Source of the DNA: Vibrio pomeroyi
GTDB taxonomy: Bacteria; Pseudomonadota; Gammaproteobacteria; Enterobacterales; Vibrionaceae
Length of the DNA: 64,000 bases
Reading direction: 5' to 3'
NCBI RefSeq assembly: GCF_024347595.1
Contig: NZ_AP025507.1
Coordinates: forward strand, 868,001-932,000
The notes beneath the pieces are model-generated. The model saw only the letters and a program-made list of their open reading frames with translations, ran no database searches and was not told the origin of the DNA. The position numbers and the translations under genes are program-made. Position 1 is the stretch's first letter, and every line of letters begins with the position of its first letter. Positions 52,723 through 64,000 of the stretch are shown one piece after another.

Positions 52723-53751
52723 ATGAAGTATTTAAAGGAAACCGCTTTAGCGAGCCTTGTGCTGGCTGGGCTTGTCGGTTGTGGTGGTGATTCAGGATCA
52801 TCAAGCAGCACGACACCCATTACCTTGAGCGTGAGTGATGCGCCCGTCGATGGTGTTAAAGATGTGACGGTGACATTCAGCAAGGTGGCTTTACTTCCTC
52901 AACAAGGAGGTTCACCACTAGTATATGACGTGTATAAAACGGATGAAAACGGCGACTACGTTGATGAGAACGGCGATCTATTACCTGATGGCGCAGATCC
53001 TATTCCGTTAAGTGTGAATTTATTGGATTACCAAGGCAGCGATGTGCTCCCTTTGATTGAAAATGAGGTAGTTCCAGTAGGTAGCTATAAGTTGTGTGTG
53101 TTTGCTCATGATGGCGATCACCCAACAGATCCATCTTACGTGATAGAAAATGATGATACGAATCGTGAGTTAACGGTGAAAGGTAATGGCGCGTGCCCGC
53201 AAGGTGTGGGTAAAGAAGATAACGCTGGCGTACTGTACTTTAATGATTCATTTAATGTGAACCAACAAAGCAACGATTTTGTTGTCGAGTTCGATCTTCG
53301 ACGTGGCCTAAAGAACAGTTCGACTTTCCCTGATTACACCATTCAAAGAACGTCTGTGAGCCTTATCAATACGGTTGAGACAGGAAACATTGAAGGTACT
53401 GTAGCGACCACAACTTTCGAAGCTTGTAATCCTACAGACGATAACACGTTCGTTCAGTCGGTTTATCTGTATGAAGGCGATGTCGACAAAGCTGACATGG
53501 CACCAATCGGCGGCAGTGATGAAGTGAAACCGATCACTTCAGCATCAGTGACAATGAATCAAGCACAGACAAACTATGAGTTCTCTCTGGGCTTCATTGA
53601 CCCAGGTACTTACTCATTGGGTTATACCTGTACTGCGCAGCATGACAGTGATGAAGACAATGCTGCGCCATTAGCCGCAGGCTTCGCAATATACGAAGCT
53701 CAAAATGGCGTGCAAGTCACCGTGGGTCAGGACAGCCAAGTATCATTCTAA
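52723..53751 (+). CDS. DUF4382 lipoprotein
   Basis: 342 residues. Lipobox LAGLVGC with Cys at 20, then a GGDSGSSSS linker, so lipid-anchored. The DUF4382 domain begins TLSVSDAPVDGVKDVTVTFSKV, with the typical LLDYQGSDVLPL and VPVGSYK segments. A Ca-type acidic loop DENGDYVDENGD may bind divalent ions. Envelope protein of unknown function. Strong terminator follows. Confidence 0.85.
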   Translation: MKYLKETALASLVLAGLVGCGGDSGSSSSTTPITLSVSDAPVDGVKDVTVTFSKVALLPQQGGSPLVYDVYKTDENGDYVDENGDLLPDGADPIPLSVNLLDYQGSDVLPLIENEVVPVGSYKLCVFAHDGDHPTDPSYVIENDDTNRELTVKGNGACPQGVGKEDNAGVLYFNDSFNVNQQSNDFVVEFDLRRGLKNSSTFPDYTIQRTSVSLINTVETGNIEGTVATTTFEACNPTDDNTFVQSVYLYEGDVDKADMAPIGGSDEVKPITSASVTMNQAQTNYEFSLGFIDPGTYSLGYTCTAQHDSDEDNAAPLAAGFAIYEAQNGVQVTVGQDSQVSF

Positions 53752-53778
53752 TCTTGGTGTGAATTACGCTTTTTAATA

Positions 53779-53808
53779 AAAACGGCCTCTCATTTGGAGG
53801 CCGTTTTT
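53779..53808 (+). terminator. Rho-independent terminator after the lipoprotein gene
   Basis: AACGGCCTC, TCATTTG, GAGGCCGTT followed by TTTT. Confidence 0.9.
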
Positions 53809-53924
53809 GATCATGTTGCCTAGCTAGCATGAATTTGATGAGCATTGAGTGTGACTCTAGGGGAGTGATAATGTAGCGTTGTCTCTATTACTTTAACCTA
53901 GCGAAATGTACTCTGGCGTTGCTC

Positions 53925-54662
53925 ATGAAATCTAGCTTAAGCATTCGATCTTACACCAAGCAATTTAATACTCATGCTCATGATGGTTACCATCAACTGG
54001 TGTTGCCCATTCAAGGGAGTATAAGCATTGAAATGGTAGGGTATGTTGGCAAGGTTTCTGTCGGTGAATGTGTGGTGATTCCGGTAACCACAGCGCATGC
54101 GTTTAAAGCTGATGAAGCGGCACGGTTTATTGTCGCGGATATGACGGAGTTACCGAAGCACTTGTTAGAGCATGAGCTCTCAGTTTTCACGATAACGCCA
54201 CCTTTAATGAGCTTCTTGTTGTTTGTTGAAAAGCAGTTGGAATATCAAGTCGACAGTGGCATTGAGTCATCCATCTTGGATGTGTTTTCACTGCTATTAG
54301 AGCAACAAGAAGTGAGTAAAAGTATCGACCCTCGTATTCGTGCGGTACAAAGGCTCATTGCGGATAATTACGCCCAACCTCTCTCTATTTCTCAGCTTGC
54401 AGAAACGGCATGTTTGAGCCCCACTCAATTTAAGAAACGCTTTAAAGAGTGCATTGGAATCAGTGCGCTTAAATACATCACTCGCTATCGTATGGAAAAA
54501 GCCCAAGCCTTGCTAAGCCATACCGATTTACCCGTTCAATTGGTCGCAGAAAATGTAGGTTATAGCGACTTGTCTGCATTCAGTCGACGCTTCTCTCAGC
54601 ACTTTGGCATGTCTCCAAGGGCGTTTTTAGGTTCGATGAAAGAGAGTCTTCCAAAACAATAA
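53925..54662 (+). CDS. AraC-family transcriptional regulator
   Basis: 245 residues from the ATG at 53925; a TTG two codons earlier is less likely. N-terminal cupin-like domain (HAHDGYHQLVLP) and C-terminal double HTH: ISQLAETACLSPTQFKKRF and VQLVAENVGYSDLSAFSRRF with the PRAF end. Likely controls the adjacent EamA transporter gene, which follows on the same strand after 80 bases. Effector unknown. Confidence 0.88.
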   Translation: MKSSLSIRSYTKQFNTHAHDGYHQLVLPIQGSISIEMVGYVGKVSVGECVVIPVTTAHAFKADEAARFIVADMTELPKHLLEHELSVFTITPPLMSFLLFVEKQLEYQVDSGIESSILDVFSLLLEQQEVSKSIDPRIRAVQRLIADNYAQPLSISQLAETACLSPTQFKKRFKECIGISALKYITRYRMEKAQALLSHTDLPVQLVAENVGYSDLSAFSRRFSQHFGMSPRAFLGSMKESLPKQ

Positions 54663-54742
54663 TAGCGTCCTTTTGGCAAACTCAACTTAGTATATGTTCA
54701 CTATTATCTATTTCAGAAATGAAAATAAACTAGGTAATAGCA

Positions 54743-55660
54743 ATGAATCTTGCCATCAATCGCGTTAACGAATTCCAAACGGGCACTTTAGCCATCGTGT
54801 TTGCTTCTGTTTTATGGGGCACGACAGGCACAGCCGCAAGCTTTGCGCCTGATCTCAGTCCATTAGCGATTGGTGCGTTTTCAATGGGCGTTGGTGGCTT
54901 ACTGCAAGCGGGCTTAGCGTTTCGAAAGATCTTATCTTCACTTGATAAGCTTTTGCTCAACAAAAAGCTGTTAGCAGCGAGTGTACTGGCTTTAGCGATC
55001 TATCCTTTGGCTTTCTATTCTTCGATGAAGTTATCGGGTGTTGCAATGGGAACGGTGGTGTCGATAGCTACCGCGCCTTTCTTTTCTGCACTTTTAGAGT
55101 GTCTTATTAGCAAAAAGAATAATATCAACAAACGTTGGTTAACGAGCTTTGCCATTGGCGTGGTTGGTATTGGGTTACTGGTGTTTTCAGAATCATCATC
55201 GATGAGTGAATCTGGCGACGACCTGAAGCTTTTGGGCATTGGGTTGGGGTTGGTTGCTGGGTTGTGTTACGCCATTTATTCGTGGGCGACAAAAGCTCTG
55301 ATAGACGAAGGCATTAAGTCTCAAGCGGCGATGGGCAGCATATTTGGATTGGGAGCGATGTTGTTACTGCCAACGCTGTGGTTTACAGGGGATAACCTGT
55401 TCGCATCGAATACCAATATATTGGTGGTGAGTTACTTGGTGTTACTTCCTCAATGTTTGGGGTATATCGCTTTCAGTTTTGGGCTACGCCACGTCACAGC
55501 GAGTAGCGCCAACTTGATTACTTTACTTGAGCCAGTTGTTGCCGCCGTATTGGCCGTGTGTATTGTGGGGGAGCTTATTCCATTGGTTGGATGGCTAGGT
55601 ATGTTCTTGATAGTGATGTGTTTATTCATCCAATCTCAACCGACTAAAAAGCCGTTATAA
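54743..55660 (+). CDS. EamA/DMT-family drug/metabolite transporter
   Basis: 305 residues with ten hydrophobic segments and the typical EamA repeat: ASVLWGTTGTAASF near the start, GVAMGTVVSIATAPFFSALL, and the second repeat GLVAGLCYAIYSWATKAL, ending LEPVVAAVLAV. Inner-membrane exporter; substrate unknown. An AraC gene precedes it. Confidence 0.88.
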   Translation: MNLAINRVNEFQTGTLAIVFASVLWGTTGTAASFAPDLSPLAIGAFSMGVGGLLQAGLAFRKILSSLDKLLLNKKLLAASVLALAIYPLAFYSSMKLSGVAMGTVVSIATAPFFSALLECLISKKNNINKRWLTSFAIGVVGIGLLVFSESSSMSESGDDLKLLGIGLGLVAGLCYAIYSWATKALIDEGIKSQAAMGSIFGLGAMLLLPTLWFTGDNLFASNTNILVVSYLVLLPQCLGYIAFSFGLRHVTASSANLITLLEPVVAAVLAVCIVGELIPLVGWLGMFLIVMCLFIQSQPTKKPL

Positions 55661-55968
55661 GTATTTGTTAAAGCAAGATTAGTTGAATTAAATTCATGCG
55701 TGATTCTTATAATTGAATAAAATGAGTATCTCAGTTGCGAGAGTGCTGTTACTATCGTTATCAATAGTCGGGGGGCATATACCTTAGTTGGTGTTTGCTG
55801 AGATCGTTATTCGAGACCCGTTGAACCTGATTCAGTTAACACTGGCGTAGGGAACTATGATTACTTTGCCTACGTGGTTCAACAATGATCTCTCATTGCT
55901 TTCACCTCCACACTCTCTTTGCGGCCAAAGTTCGGTTCTCTTACGTCTTTTAGACAGTAGGAGCGACC
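55661..55968. promoter_or_regulatory. 5' region of the thiamine operon
   Basis: 308 bases between the EamA gene and thiD. Contains the TPP riboswitch at 55766-55857 and, downstream of it, complementary segments that could switch transcription or ribosome binding. An AGGAGCG site precedes thiD. Confidence 0.8.
55766..55857 (+). ncRNA. TPP riboswitch (THI element)
   Basis: Conserved parts in order: CGGGGGGC, GCTGAGA (55797-55803), ACCCGTTGAACCTGATTC and CACTGGCGTAGGGAA. Binding thiamine pyrophosphate should reduce expression of the thiD-thiM operon. Confidence 0.93.
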
Positions 55969-56853
55969 ATGACACAGCATTCCAATTCTCAAGTATCACC
56001 TAGCAGCACTCAAACACCAGAAAACCAATCTTCTTCGATCAATACTCCTATTGTTTTGACCATTGCGGGTTCTGACAGTGGCGGCGGCGCGGGCATTCAA
56101 GCTGATATTAAAGCCATGTCTGCAACGGGTAGTTTCGCTTGTTCGGTGATTACCGCGATTACATCTCAGAATACCCAAGGCGTGTCAGCAATTTTCCCAA
56201 TCCCGCTTGAGCATGTCGCTAGCCAGCTAGATGCAGTGTTTACCGATTTGAATATCGTGGCGGTAAAAGTCGGCATGTTGGCGGATTCTCAAATCATCAA
56301 AGTCGTCGCGGACAAAATCAAACAATACCAACCTAAACACCTAGTGATCGACCCGGTAATGGTCGCGACAAGTGGCGACCTTCTTTTAGAAAACTCGGCG
56401 ATCACCACGCTAAAACAAGAACTGATTCCACTCGCAGATATCATTACCCCTAACTTGCCTGAAGGCGCTGCACTTACGGGTAAAGCCGTGCCTGAGAGCG
56501 AAGCGGAAATGCAGGATATGATTGAAGACCTGCGCGCTTTAGGTGCTAAAGCAGTCCTGCTTAAAGGTGGTCACTTGGAGAAGGATGAAAATAGTAACGA
56601 CTTACTTATTCTGCCAACCACATCTGCTCTGATTAGCGCGAAGCGTTTTCCTACCAAAAACACCCATGGCACGGGTTGTACGCTCTCTTCTGCTATCGCT
56701 TCTTTCTTGGCTCAAGGCAACACGCTTCCAGAGGCTGTCGACCTAGGTAAACAATACATTTCGCGCGCGATTGCGCATGCTGACGAGTTGAAAGTCGGTC
56801 AAGGTCATGGCCCGGTAAATCACTTCTTCGTTGGGCACGGTAATGTCCGTTAA
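55969..56853 (+). CDS. thiD: Hydroxymethylpyrimidine/phosphomethylpyrimidine kinase
   Basis: 294 residues; about 25 more than usual owing to a Ser/Gln/Thr-rich N-terminal leader. The kinase core starts VLTIAGSDSGGGAGIQADIK; VIDPVMVATSG and KNTHGTGCTLSSA (anion hole) are intact. Phosphorylates HMP and HMP-P in thiamine synthesis. First gene after the TPP riboswitch; the end overlaps the ABC ATPase gene. Confidence 0.95.
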   Translation: MTQHSNSQVSPSSTQTPENQSSSINTPIVLTIAGSDSGGGAGIQADIKAMSATGSFACSVITAITSQNTQGVSAIFPIPLEHVASQLDAVFTDLNIVAVKVGMLADSQIIKVVADKIKQYQPKHLVIDPVMVATSGDLLLENSAITTLKQELIPLADIITPNLPEGAALTGKAVPESEAEMQDMIEDLRALGAKAVLLKGGHLEKDENSNDLLILPTTSALISAKRFPTKNTHGTGCTLSSAIASFLAQGNTLPEAVDLGKQYISRAIAHADELKVGQGHGPVNHFFVGHGNVR

Positions 56854-57622
56854 TACAATTGGCGTTCAACTCAGCAATGCGACTCTGCGTTACCGAGATA
56901 GCGAGCATGCGACCTTATCGGGTTTGTCACTGAGCTTGAGTGCAGGTAAGTGGACTGTGCTACTTGGTCGCAGTGGCTGCGGGAAAACCACGATATTACG
57001 ATACCTAGCGGGTTTACTCGATGACAAAGTTGAGTGGCAGGGCACATTGGCAACGTCTGATGAACTGCCTCTCACCGATCGCATCGCATACATGGCGCAA
57101 CAAGACTTACTACTGCCGTGGTTGTCGGTTATCGACAATGTGTGTCTGAGCCATCGCTTTCAAGATTCTGCAGATAAGCATCAAAGCCAAGCATCCAATA
57201 AACAAGCTCAAACTACCCAAGCGTTAGAGTTGCTGACTTCGGTTGGTTTGGCCGATTACGCAGATGCTATGCCGGATCAGTTGTCTGGTGGTATGCGCCA
57301 GCGTGTTGCTTTGGCTCGAACCTTAATGCAAGACAAGCCAGTCGTGCTGATGGACGAACCTTTCTCTGCGCTGGATGCGGTAACAAGACACAAGTTACAG
57401 ACGTTAGCGTGTGAACTGTTAAGAGATAAAACCGTTGTGTTGATCACCCATGATCCACAAGAAGCAGTGCGTTTAGCGGATAACTTGTATGTGTTGCAAG
57501 GAACGCCTGCGAGTGCTCACTCTTTATCTGTGCCTCACACGTCGACGCCACGCGTGTTAGATGGGGAATGTGCCGAGTTGCAACAAGCCATCTTAGATCA
57601 GTTGGAGCGTGATTATGAATGA
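56843..57622 (+). CDS. thiZ: ABC transporter ATPase for a thiamine precursor (ThiZ-like)
   Basis: 259 residues from ATG 56843, overlapping thiD by 11 bases; an upstream GTG-like start is less likely. Walker A GRSGCGKT, Q-loop MAQQDLLLPWL, signature LSGGMRQRVALARTLM, Walker B VVLMDEPFSALDA, H-loop ITHD. It energises the permease encoded next. Family role (HMP-type pyrimidine import) comes from operon context. Confidence 0.88.
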   Translation: MSVNTIGVQLSNATLRYRDSEHATLSGLSLSLSAGKWTVLLGRSGCGKTTILRYLAGLLDDKVEWQGTLATSDELPLTDRIAYMAQQDLLLPWLSVIDNVCLSHRFQDSADKHQSQASNKQAQTTQALELLTSVGLADYADAMPDQLSGGMRQRVALARTLMQDKPVVLMDEPFSALDAVTRHKLQTLACELLRDKTVVLITHDPQEAVRLADNLYVLQGTPASAHSLSVPHTSTPRVLDGECAELQQAILDQLERDYE

Positions 57623-58430
57623 TCTAACGCGAAGTGAAGCTGTGGCTGGTTCAACTAACGCACAGGCTAGTACAACACATCCTCGTCAGATGAATCCCGT
57701 TATGCGCTTGGTCATCAGCAGTGCTGTGATTCTTGGTTTATGGCAAATGGTGGTGGTTATCTTCGAGATGCCAAGCTTCATTCTGCCAGCTCCCGCTGAA
57801 GTCTTCCTTAAGCTGATTGAACGCTACGATGTGTTACTCAAACACACTTGGGTGACCGCGCAAGAGATCTTACTTGGGCTATTGCTGGGCTTGTCTATGG
57901 GGCTGTTTTTTGCCTTGCAGATGTTGATGTTTGACCCACTGAAACGTTGGCTATTGCCTATCTTGATTGCTAGCCAAGCGATTCCTGTATTTGCGATTGC
58001 GCCTGTACTGATGCTGTGGCTTGGCTATGGCATCGCTTCAAAAGTGGTGATGGCGGCAATCATTATCTTCTTCCCTGTGACTACCTGTTGCTACGACGGC
58101 CTGCGAAATACTCCGACGGGTTATCTTGATCTCGCAAAGACGATGGGCGCATCGAAATGGCAATTGCTTCGTCACATCCAACTGCCTGCTGCACTGCCAA
58201 CATTAGCGTCCGGCATTCGTGTTGCTGTGGTTATTGCTCCAATTGGCGCGGTTGTTGGTGAGTGGGTGGGTTCGAGTGAAGGGCTAGGTTACTTAATGCT
58301 GCAAGCCAACGCGCGCATGATCATTGATGAGATGTTTGCGGCCTTGTTTATCTTGGCGGTGCTTTCTATCTCGCTTTACTTCATCACAGACAAATTACTC
58401 AAAAAAGCTATCCCTTGGGAGAACCAGTGA
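57615..58430 (+). CDS. thiX: ABC transporter permease for a thiamine precursor (ThiX-like)
   Basis: 271 residues from the ATG at 57615 (GTG two codons earlier possible); overlaps the ATPase gene by 8 bases. About six membrane segments and the EAA-type loop (YLDLAKTMGASKWQLLRHIQLPAALPTLASGI). Inner-membrane partner of the ATPase and the periplasmic binding protein. Confidence 0.88.
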   Translation: MNDLTRSEAVAGSTNAQASTTHPRQMNPVMRLVISSAVILGLWQMVVVIFEMPSFILPAPAEVFLKLIERYDVLLKHTWVTAQEILLGLLLGLSMGLFFALQMLMFDPLKRWLLPILIASQAIPVFAIAPVLMLWLGYGIASKVVMAAIIIFFPVTTCCYDGLRNTPTGYLDLAKTMGASKWQLLRHIQLPAALPTLASGIRVAVVIAPIGAVVGEWVGSSEGLGYLMLQANARMIIDEMFAALFILAVLSISLYFITDKLLKKAIPWENQ

Positions 58431-58550
58431 TGGCTAGCTCAATAACTCTTTGTTTAATAAAGCTTCGCTCAAGGCTATTTATCTAAACAGCACGTCGTTA
58501 GAAATTAGATCGACAAACACAATAATAATATTCAAAAGGAAAGGTTAACT

Positions 58551-59507
58551 ATGAAAAATACCAAATTGGTAGGTGCAGTGGCACTGCTTGCTTCGCTAGT
58601 TTCAGGTCATGCATTCGCGGATTCTGAACAAAAGAAACTGACACTGATGTTGGATTGGTTTGTGAATCCGAACCACGGCCCAATTGTGATTGCTCAAGAG
58701 CGTGGTTACTTTGCAGACCAAGGCCTAGAGGTTGAAATCCAAGAGCCAGCTGACCCAAGCACGCCAGCAAAATTGGTTGCGGCAGGTAAGGTCGATCTTG
58801 CAGTCACCTACCAACCAAGTTTAACCATGGATGTGGCGGCAGGCCTGCCTCTCGTTCGTGCATCAACCCTTATTGCGACACCACTGAACACACTGATGGT
58901 GCTGGATAACGGCAAGAACGATTCATTAGCGGACCTGAAAGGCAAGAAGATCGGTATCGCGATTGCGGGCAACGAAGAAGCGACGATCGGCACTATGCTA
59001 GCTCAAGAAAATGTTGATTTTACTGACGTGCAAACCATCAATGTAGGTTGGGCACTGTCGTCTTCACTGGCATCGGGCAAGGTAGACGCAATCTGGGGGG
59101 GCTTACGTAACTTCGAAACTAATCAATTAGCGCTTGAAGGCTTTAAAGCAAAAGCTTTCTTCCCTGAAGAGCATGGTGTGCCAGCTTACGATGAGCTGAT
59201 CTTTGTGGCGAACGCAAAGAAACACGACGACGAAGCCATCAAAGCATTTAACAAAGCACTTGAGCAAGCAACCACTTACATTGTGAACCACCCACAAGAT
59301 TCATGGAGTGAGTTTGTGGCGTATTCACCAGATACGTTGAACAACGAACTTAACCAACGTGCATGGAACGACACACTGACTCGTTTTGCACTTCGCCCTT
59401 CTGCTGTAGATATGAAGCGTTACGATGATTACGCGCAGTTCATGTTCGACAAAGGCATTATCAAATCACTACCAAAAGCCGCTGATTACGTACCGACTTT
59501 TGATTAA
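58551..59507 (+). CDS. thiY: Periplasmic binding protein, NMT1/THI5-like (ThiY-like)
   Basis: 318 residues with a signal peptide (MKNTKLVGAVALLASLVSGHAFA). The mature start LTLMLDWFVNPNHGPIVIAQERG and VAAGKVDLAVTYQPSL fit ThiY proteins that bind formylaminopyrimidine-type precursors. It follows the permease after 120 bases, so it may have extra expression, which is common for binding proteins. Confidence 0.9.
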   Translation: MKNTKLVGAVALLASLVSGHAFADSEQKKLTLMLDWFVNPNHGPIVIAQERGYFADQGLEVEIQEPADPSTPAKLVAAGKVDLAVTYQPSLTMDVAAGLPLVRASTLIATPLNTLMVLDNGKNDSLADLKGKKIGIAIAGNEEATIGTMLAQENVDFTDVQTINVGWALSSSLASGKVDAIWGGLRNFETNQLALEGFKAKAFFPEEHGVPAYDELIFVANAKKHDDEAIKAFNKALEQATTYIVNHPQDSWSEFVAYSPDTLNNELNQRAWNDTLTRFALRPSAVDMKRYDDYAQFMFDKGIIKSLPKAADYVPTFD

Positions 59508-59515
59508 GGAATCTC

Positions 59516-60214
59516 ATGAAATACCAAGACTTAATCCAAGCCTGTCAGCAAGATTGGCAAGACTACACCGAGCATGATTTTGTTAAAACGCTGGCAAACG
59601 GCACTCTCGCTCAGCCTTGTTTTCTGCATTATTTGAAGCAAGATTTTCTGTTTTTGAAGCAGTATGCTCGCGCTTATGCATTGGCCATTTACAAAGCTAA
59701 AACCTTGGCTGATATGCGTCGTGCACTGCCAAGTGTTCATGCGCTGTTAGATTCTGAAATTTCACACCACGTGACTTACTGTGGTCAGTGGGGGCTAACG
59801 GAATCTGATTTAGAAAACGAACCTGAAGATTTCGGCACTGTTGCCTACACGCGCTACGTTCTAGACGCAGGTATGACGGGTGATCTTGTCGACTTATATG
59901 CAGCACTGGCTCCGTGTTCAATTGGTTATGCCGTGATTGGTAAAGCGCTATTAGAAAGCACTGATACTGTTTTAGAAGGCAACCCATACGCGAGTTGGTT
60001 ACAGCTTTACGGCGGAGAAGAGTTCCAGTCTGGCGTGGCAACGGGTGCTGAGTATTTCAATCAGCTACTGGCTGAAATTGATATCAACAGCGAGCGCGGT
60101 CAGAACATCGTTCATATCTTCAAAACCGCAACGCGCATGGAAGTGGCTTTCTGGCAGCAAGGTCTGAATGCACTTAATGACTCAACAGCGGCTCAAAGTG
60201 ACTTTCACGAATAA
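59516..60214 (+). CDS. tenA: TenA family aminopyrimidine aminohydrolase (thiaminase II)
   Basis: 232 residues. LHYLKQDFLFLKQYARAYALA and HVTYCGQWGL carry residues of the TenA active site; C-terminal FKTATRMEVAFWQQGL includes the catalytic Glu. TenA deformylates aminopyrimidine salvaged by the ThiXYZ transporter. Eight bases after thiY. Confidence 0.92.
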   Translation: MKYQDLIQACQQDWQDYTEHDFVKTLANGTLAQPCFLHYLKQDFLFLKQYARAYALAIYKAKTLADMRRALPSVHALLDSEISHHVTYCGQWGLTESDLENEPEDFGTVAYTRYVLDAGMTGDLVDLYAALAPCSIGYAVIGKALLESTDTVLEGNPYASWLQLYGGEEFQSGVATGAEYFNQLLAEIDINSERGQNIVHIFKTATRMEVAFWQQGLNALNDSTAAQSDFHE

Positions 60215-60224
60215 GGATTAATCC

Positions 60225-61010
60225 ATGCTAACTGAACAAATCATCCAATCGCTGCGCGCAGTACGAGAGCAAAAGCCACTGGTTGTAAACATCACCAACT
60301 ATGTAGTGATGAACAACACGGCCAATGCGTTATTGGCAATTGGCGCTTCGCCTATCATGGCGCACTCGCAACAAGAGCTGGCAGAGATGATGTCTTTCTC
60401 TGGCGCTTTGGTGATCAATATCGGCACGCTCGACAGTGTCTGGACGCCAAGAATGTGTTTTGCTGTTGAACAAGCGAATGCGAACAACAAGGTAGTGGTT
60501 CTTGACCCTGTGGGTTGTGGCGCAAGTACACTGCGTACCGAGACTTCTCGTGAAATCGCACGTTTAGCGGATAAGTTGATCATTCGTGGTAACGCGTCTG
60601 AGATTATCGCATTAGCGGGCGAACAAGCGCAGAGCAAAGGTGTTGATGCGTTAGATAGCAGTGATGCTGCATTAGGCGCTGCACAGTGCTTAGTGGCTGA
60701 ATACGGCGCGAATGTGGTGATTTCTGGTGAGACAGATTACGTTGTCACCAAAGAAAGCGTGGTGACGTTAAACAATGGACACCCAATGATGCCGTATGTG
60801 ACGGGTATGGGTTGTACCTTAACGGCATTGACGGGCGCATTTGCTGCTGTTGGTGATGAAAGTGGTTTAGCTGCCGCAGCAGTATTAGGCGTAGTAGGCG
60901 AAATCGCAGCTGAAAACTCACGCGGCCCGGGTAGTTTGCAAATGAATTTGCTTGATGAGTTGTACCAGTTAGACGAAGAGACCCTGATTCAACGTTTGAA
61001 GATTCAGTAG
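60225..61010 (+). CDS. thiM: Hydroxyethylthiazole kinase
   Basis: 261 residues. [39 protein letters not shown] and [14 protein letters not shown] are the ThiM signatures. Salvages the thiazole half. Last gene of the operon, with a strong terminator after it. Confidence 0.94.
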   Translation: MLTEQIIQSLRAVREQKPLVVNITNYVVMNNTANALLAIGASPIMAHSQQELAEMMSFSGALVINIGTLDSVWTPRMCFAVEQANANNKVVVLDPVGCGASTLRTETSREIARLADKLIIRGNASEIIALAGEQAQSKGVDALDSSDAALGAAQCLVAEYGANVVISGETDYVVTKESVVTLNNGHPMMPYVTGMGCTLTALTGAFAAVGDESGLAAAAVLGVVGEIAAENSRGPGSLQMNLLDELYQLDEETLIQRLKIQ

Positions 61011-61072
61011 GGTTACTCTAACCTAACTCTAAGTCACAAGTTAGAAGCCTAACTTAAAACTCTTTAGTTAAA

Positions 61073-61112
61073 GAAAAGCCCCCGACACTTATGTGCTGGG
61101 GGCTTTTTATTA
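61073..61112 (+). terminator. Rho-independent terminator after thiM
   Basis: AAAAGCCCCCGACA, loop, TGCTGGGGGCTTTTT. Also may act for the convergent chemoreceptor gene. Confidence 0.92.
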
Positions 61113-61141
61113 TTGGTTTGGAACTGTGTTAGCTGTGTATA

Positions 61142-63123
<1,982 letters not shown>

Positions 63124-63384
63124 AACTATCCCTATATTTACCTGATTCCTTCATAGGGGAGTATTTCATAAAACAGCATTCTGGGCATGCTAAAGCGAAT
63201 AGTTTGTGTAATAAGTAACGCTTTTGTTAAAAAATTCAGGTTTTTCGATATGCTTTCAACGAGTTGCGTATTTGAATTCCCCCGCCTAACTTAAGGAATT
63301 AAGTGCTAACTTCCATGCATAGGATGTGATTTGTCGGTAAAATGGCAGAAAACCAATTTTAGAAATCGACTTCAAAGGTACGCG

Positions 63385-64000
63385 ATGAACCCTTATAAAC
63401 TTTATCTGGTGACTGACGACCAACAAGATTTAGAAACGCTTAAGTTCGTGGTTGAACAAGCAGTTGCTGGTGGCGTCACTATGGTTCAAGTAAGAGAAAA
63501 ACATGGGGACGTAAGAGCGTTCATTGAGCGTGCAGAAGCCGTTAAATCGGTTTTAGCTGGAACCGTTGTGCCCATGATCATTAATGATCGTGTTGATGTC
63601 GCATTGGCGGTTGATGCCGATGGTTTGCACTTGGGGCAATCGGATATGCCAGCAGTGATAGCACGCAAGCTGATTGGCACGGATAAGATTCTTGGTTTGT
63701 CGATTGAGACAGAGCAACAGCTACGAGAAGCCGATAGCTTGCCGATTGATTACATTGGCCTTAGTGCACTGTTTGCGACACCGACCAAGACAAATCTAAA
63801 GAAACACTGGGGTTACGAAGGCATTCAAATGGCGTTAGAAACGACCAAGCTTCCGATTGTTGGGATTGGCGGTATTAACGAATCGAACATCCCTCAGCTG
63901 ACTGAAACGGGCATTCATGGATTGGCATTGGTATCAGCGATATGTCATGCAGAAGATCCGAAACAAGCGACGCAGGATTTGCTGTCCCTAATGGGAGAGT
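63385..64000 (+). CDS. thiE: Thiamine phosphate synthase, 3' end outside window
   Basis: About 205 codons visible from the ATG at 63385 (AAAGGT site). MVQVREK, GLHLGQSDMP, GLSIETEQQ, DYIGLSALFATPTK and VGIGGI are ThiE motifs. It joins HMP-PP and thiazole phosphate into thiamine phosphate. It has its own promoter region, separated from the thiD operon by the MCP gene; no TPP riboswitch is seen ahead of it. Confidence 0.93.
   Translation, partial: MNPYKLYLVTDDQQDLETLKFVVEQAVAGGVTMVQVREKHGDVRAFIERAEAVKSVLAGTVVPMIINDRVDVALAVDADGLHLGQSDMPAVIARKLIGTDKILGLSIETEQQLREADSLPIDYIGLSALFATPTKTNLKKHWGYEGIQMALETTKLPIVGIGGINESNIPQLTETGIHGLALVSAICHAEDPKQATQDLLSLMGE

Noticed and set aside
63124..63384. A second TPP riboswitch ahead of thiE
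   Set aside because: None of the CTGAGA or ACCTGA-type conserved segments is present.

Overview
The window comes from a Vibrio-like gammaproteobacterium. The right third is ordinary Vibrio chromosome: a TPP-riboswitch thiamine salvage operon, a DUF2999 protein, a DUF4382 lipoprotein, an AraC regulator and a chemoreceptor. The left end matches, from memory, the TniQ-Cas operon of the V. cholerae CRISPR-associated transposon Tn6677. No database search was run; assignments rest on motifs, gene order and remembered family sequences.

Region 1 (1-42850) is the visible part of a large Tn7-like, type I-F3 CRISPR-associated transposon. It starts with the leftward operon tniQ-cas8/5-cas7-cas6 (cas6 runs off the window; the CRISPR array, tnsABC and the other end are not visible). 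It finishes at 42850 with three TnsB-type repeats and a terminal TGTTGA. About 38 kb of cargo lies between.

Cargo module A (4989-32425) is a complete Dpd 7-deazaguanine DNA modification and restriction system. A leftward group holds a DpdC candidate, DpdA and DpdB, with a leftward QueD further on. A rightward group holds a second DpdA, a second DpdB, QueE, QueC and FolE. FolE, QueD, QueE and QueC make preQ0 from GTP; the DpdA proteins should exchange it into DNA. The rightward dpdE-F-G-H-I-J-K-D operon should restrict DNA that lacks the mark. The duplication of both DpdA and DpdB is the most unusual feature of this module.

Cargo module B (32612-38446) pairs a glycine-rich membrane protein with coiled-coil McrB-like and McrC-like proteins. 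Module C (38881-42636) is a RavA-like MoxR ATPase, a ViaA-like VWA protein and a HEPN protein. A decayed integrase 3' end (38488-38668) separates B and C. The transposon cargo therefore looks like a stacked defence island.

Region 2 (42856-49620) is a wrecked P2-like prophage: an integrase C-terminal fragment, an Ogr/Delta zinc-finger gene, a portal gene cut by an IS5/IS903-type remnant, and accessory genes that include a likely membrane toxin and its immunity protein. It is bounded by 25-bp direct repeats containing a hairpin, the probable attachment core. The transposon end lies about 14 bp outside that core.

Region 3 (49673-64000) is chromosomal: a glutathione S-transferase with a palindromic operator, a YdcF-like protein, DUF2999, a DUF4382 lipoprotein, AraC and EamA genes, the thiamine cluster thiD-thiZ-thiX-thiY-tenA-thiM, a methyl-accepting chemotaxis protein with a GGCT tetranucleotide tract at its stop codon, and the start of thiE.
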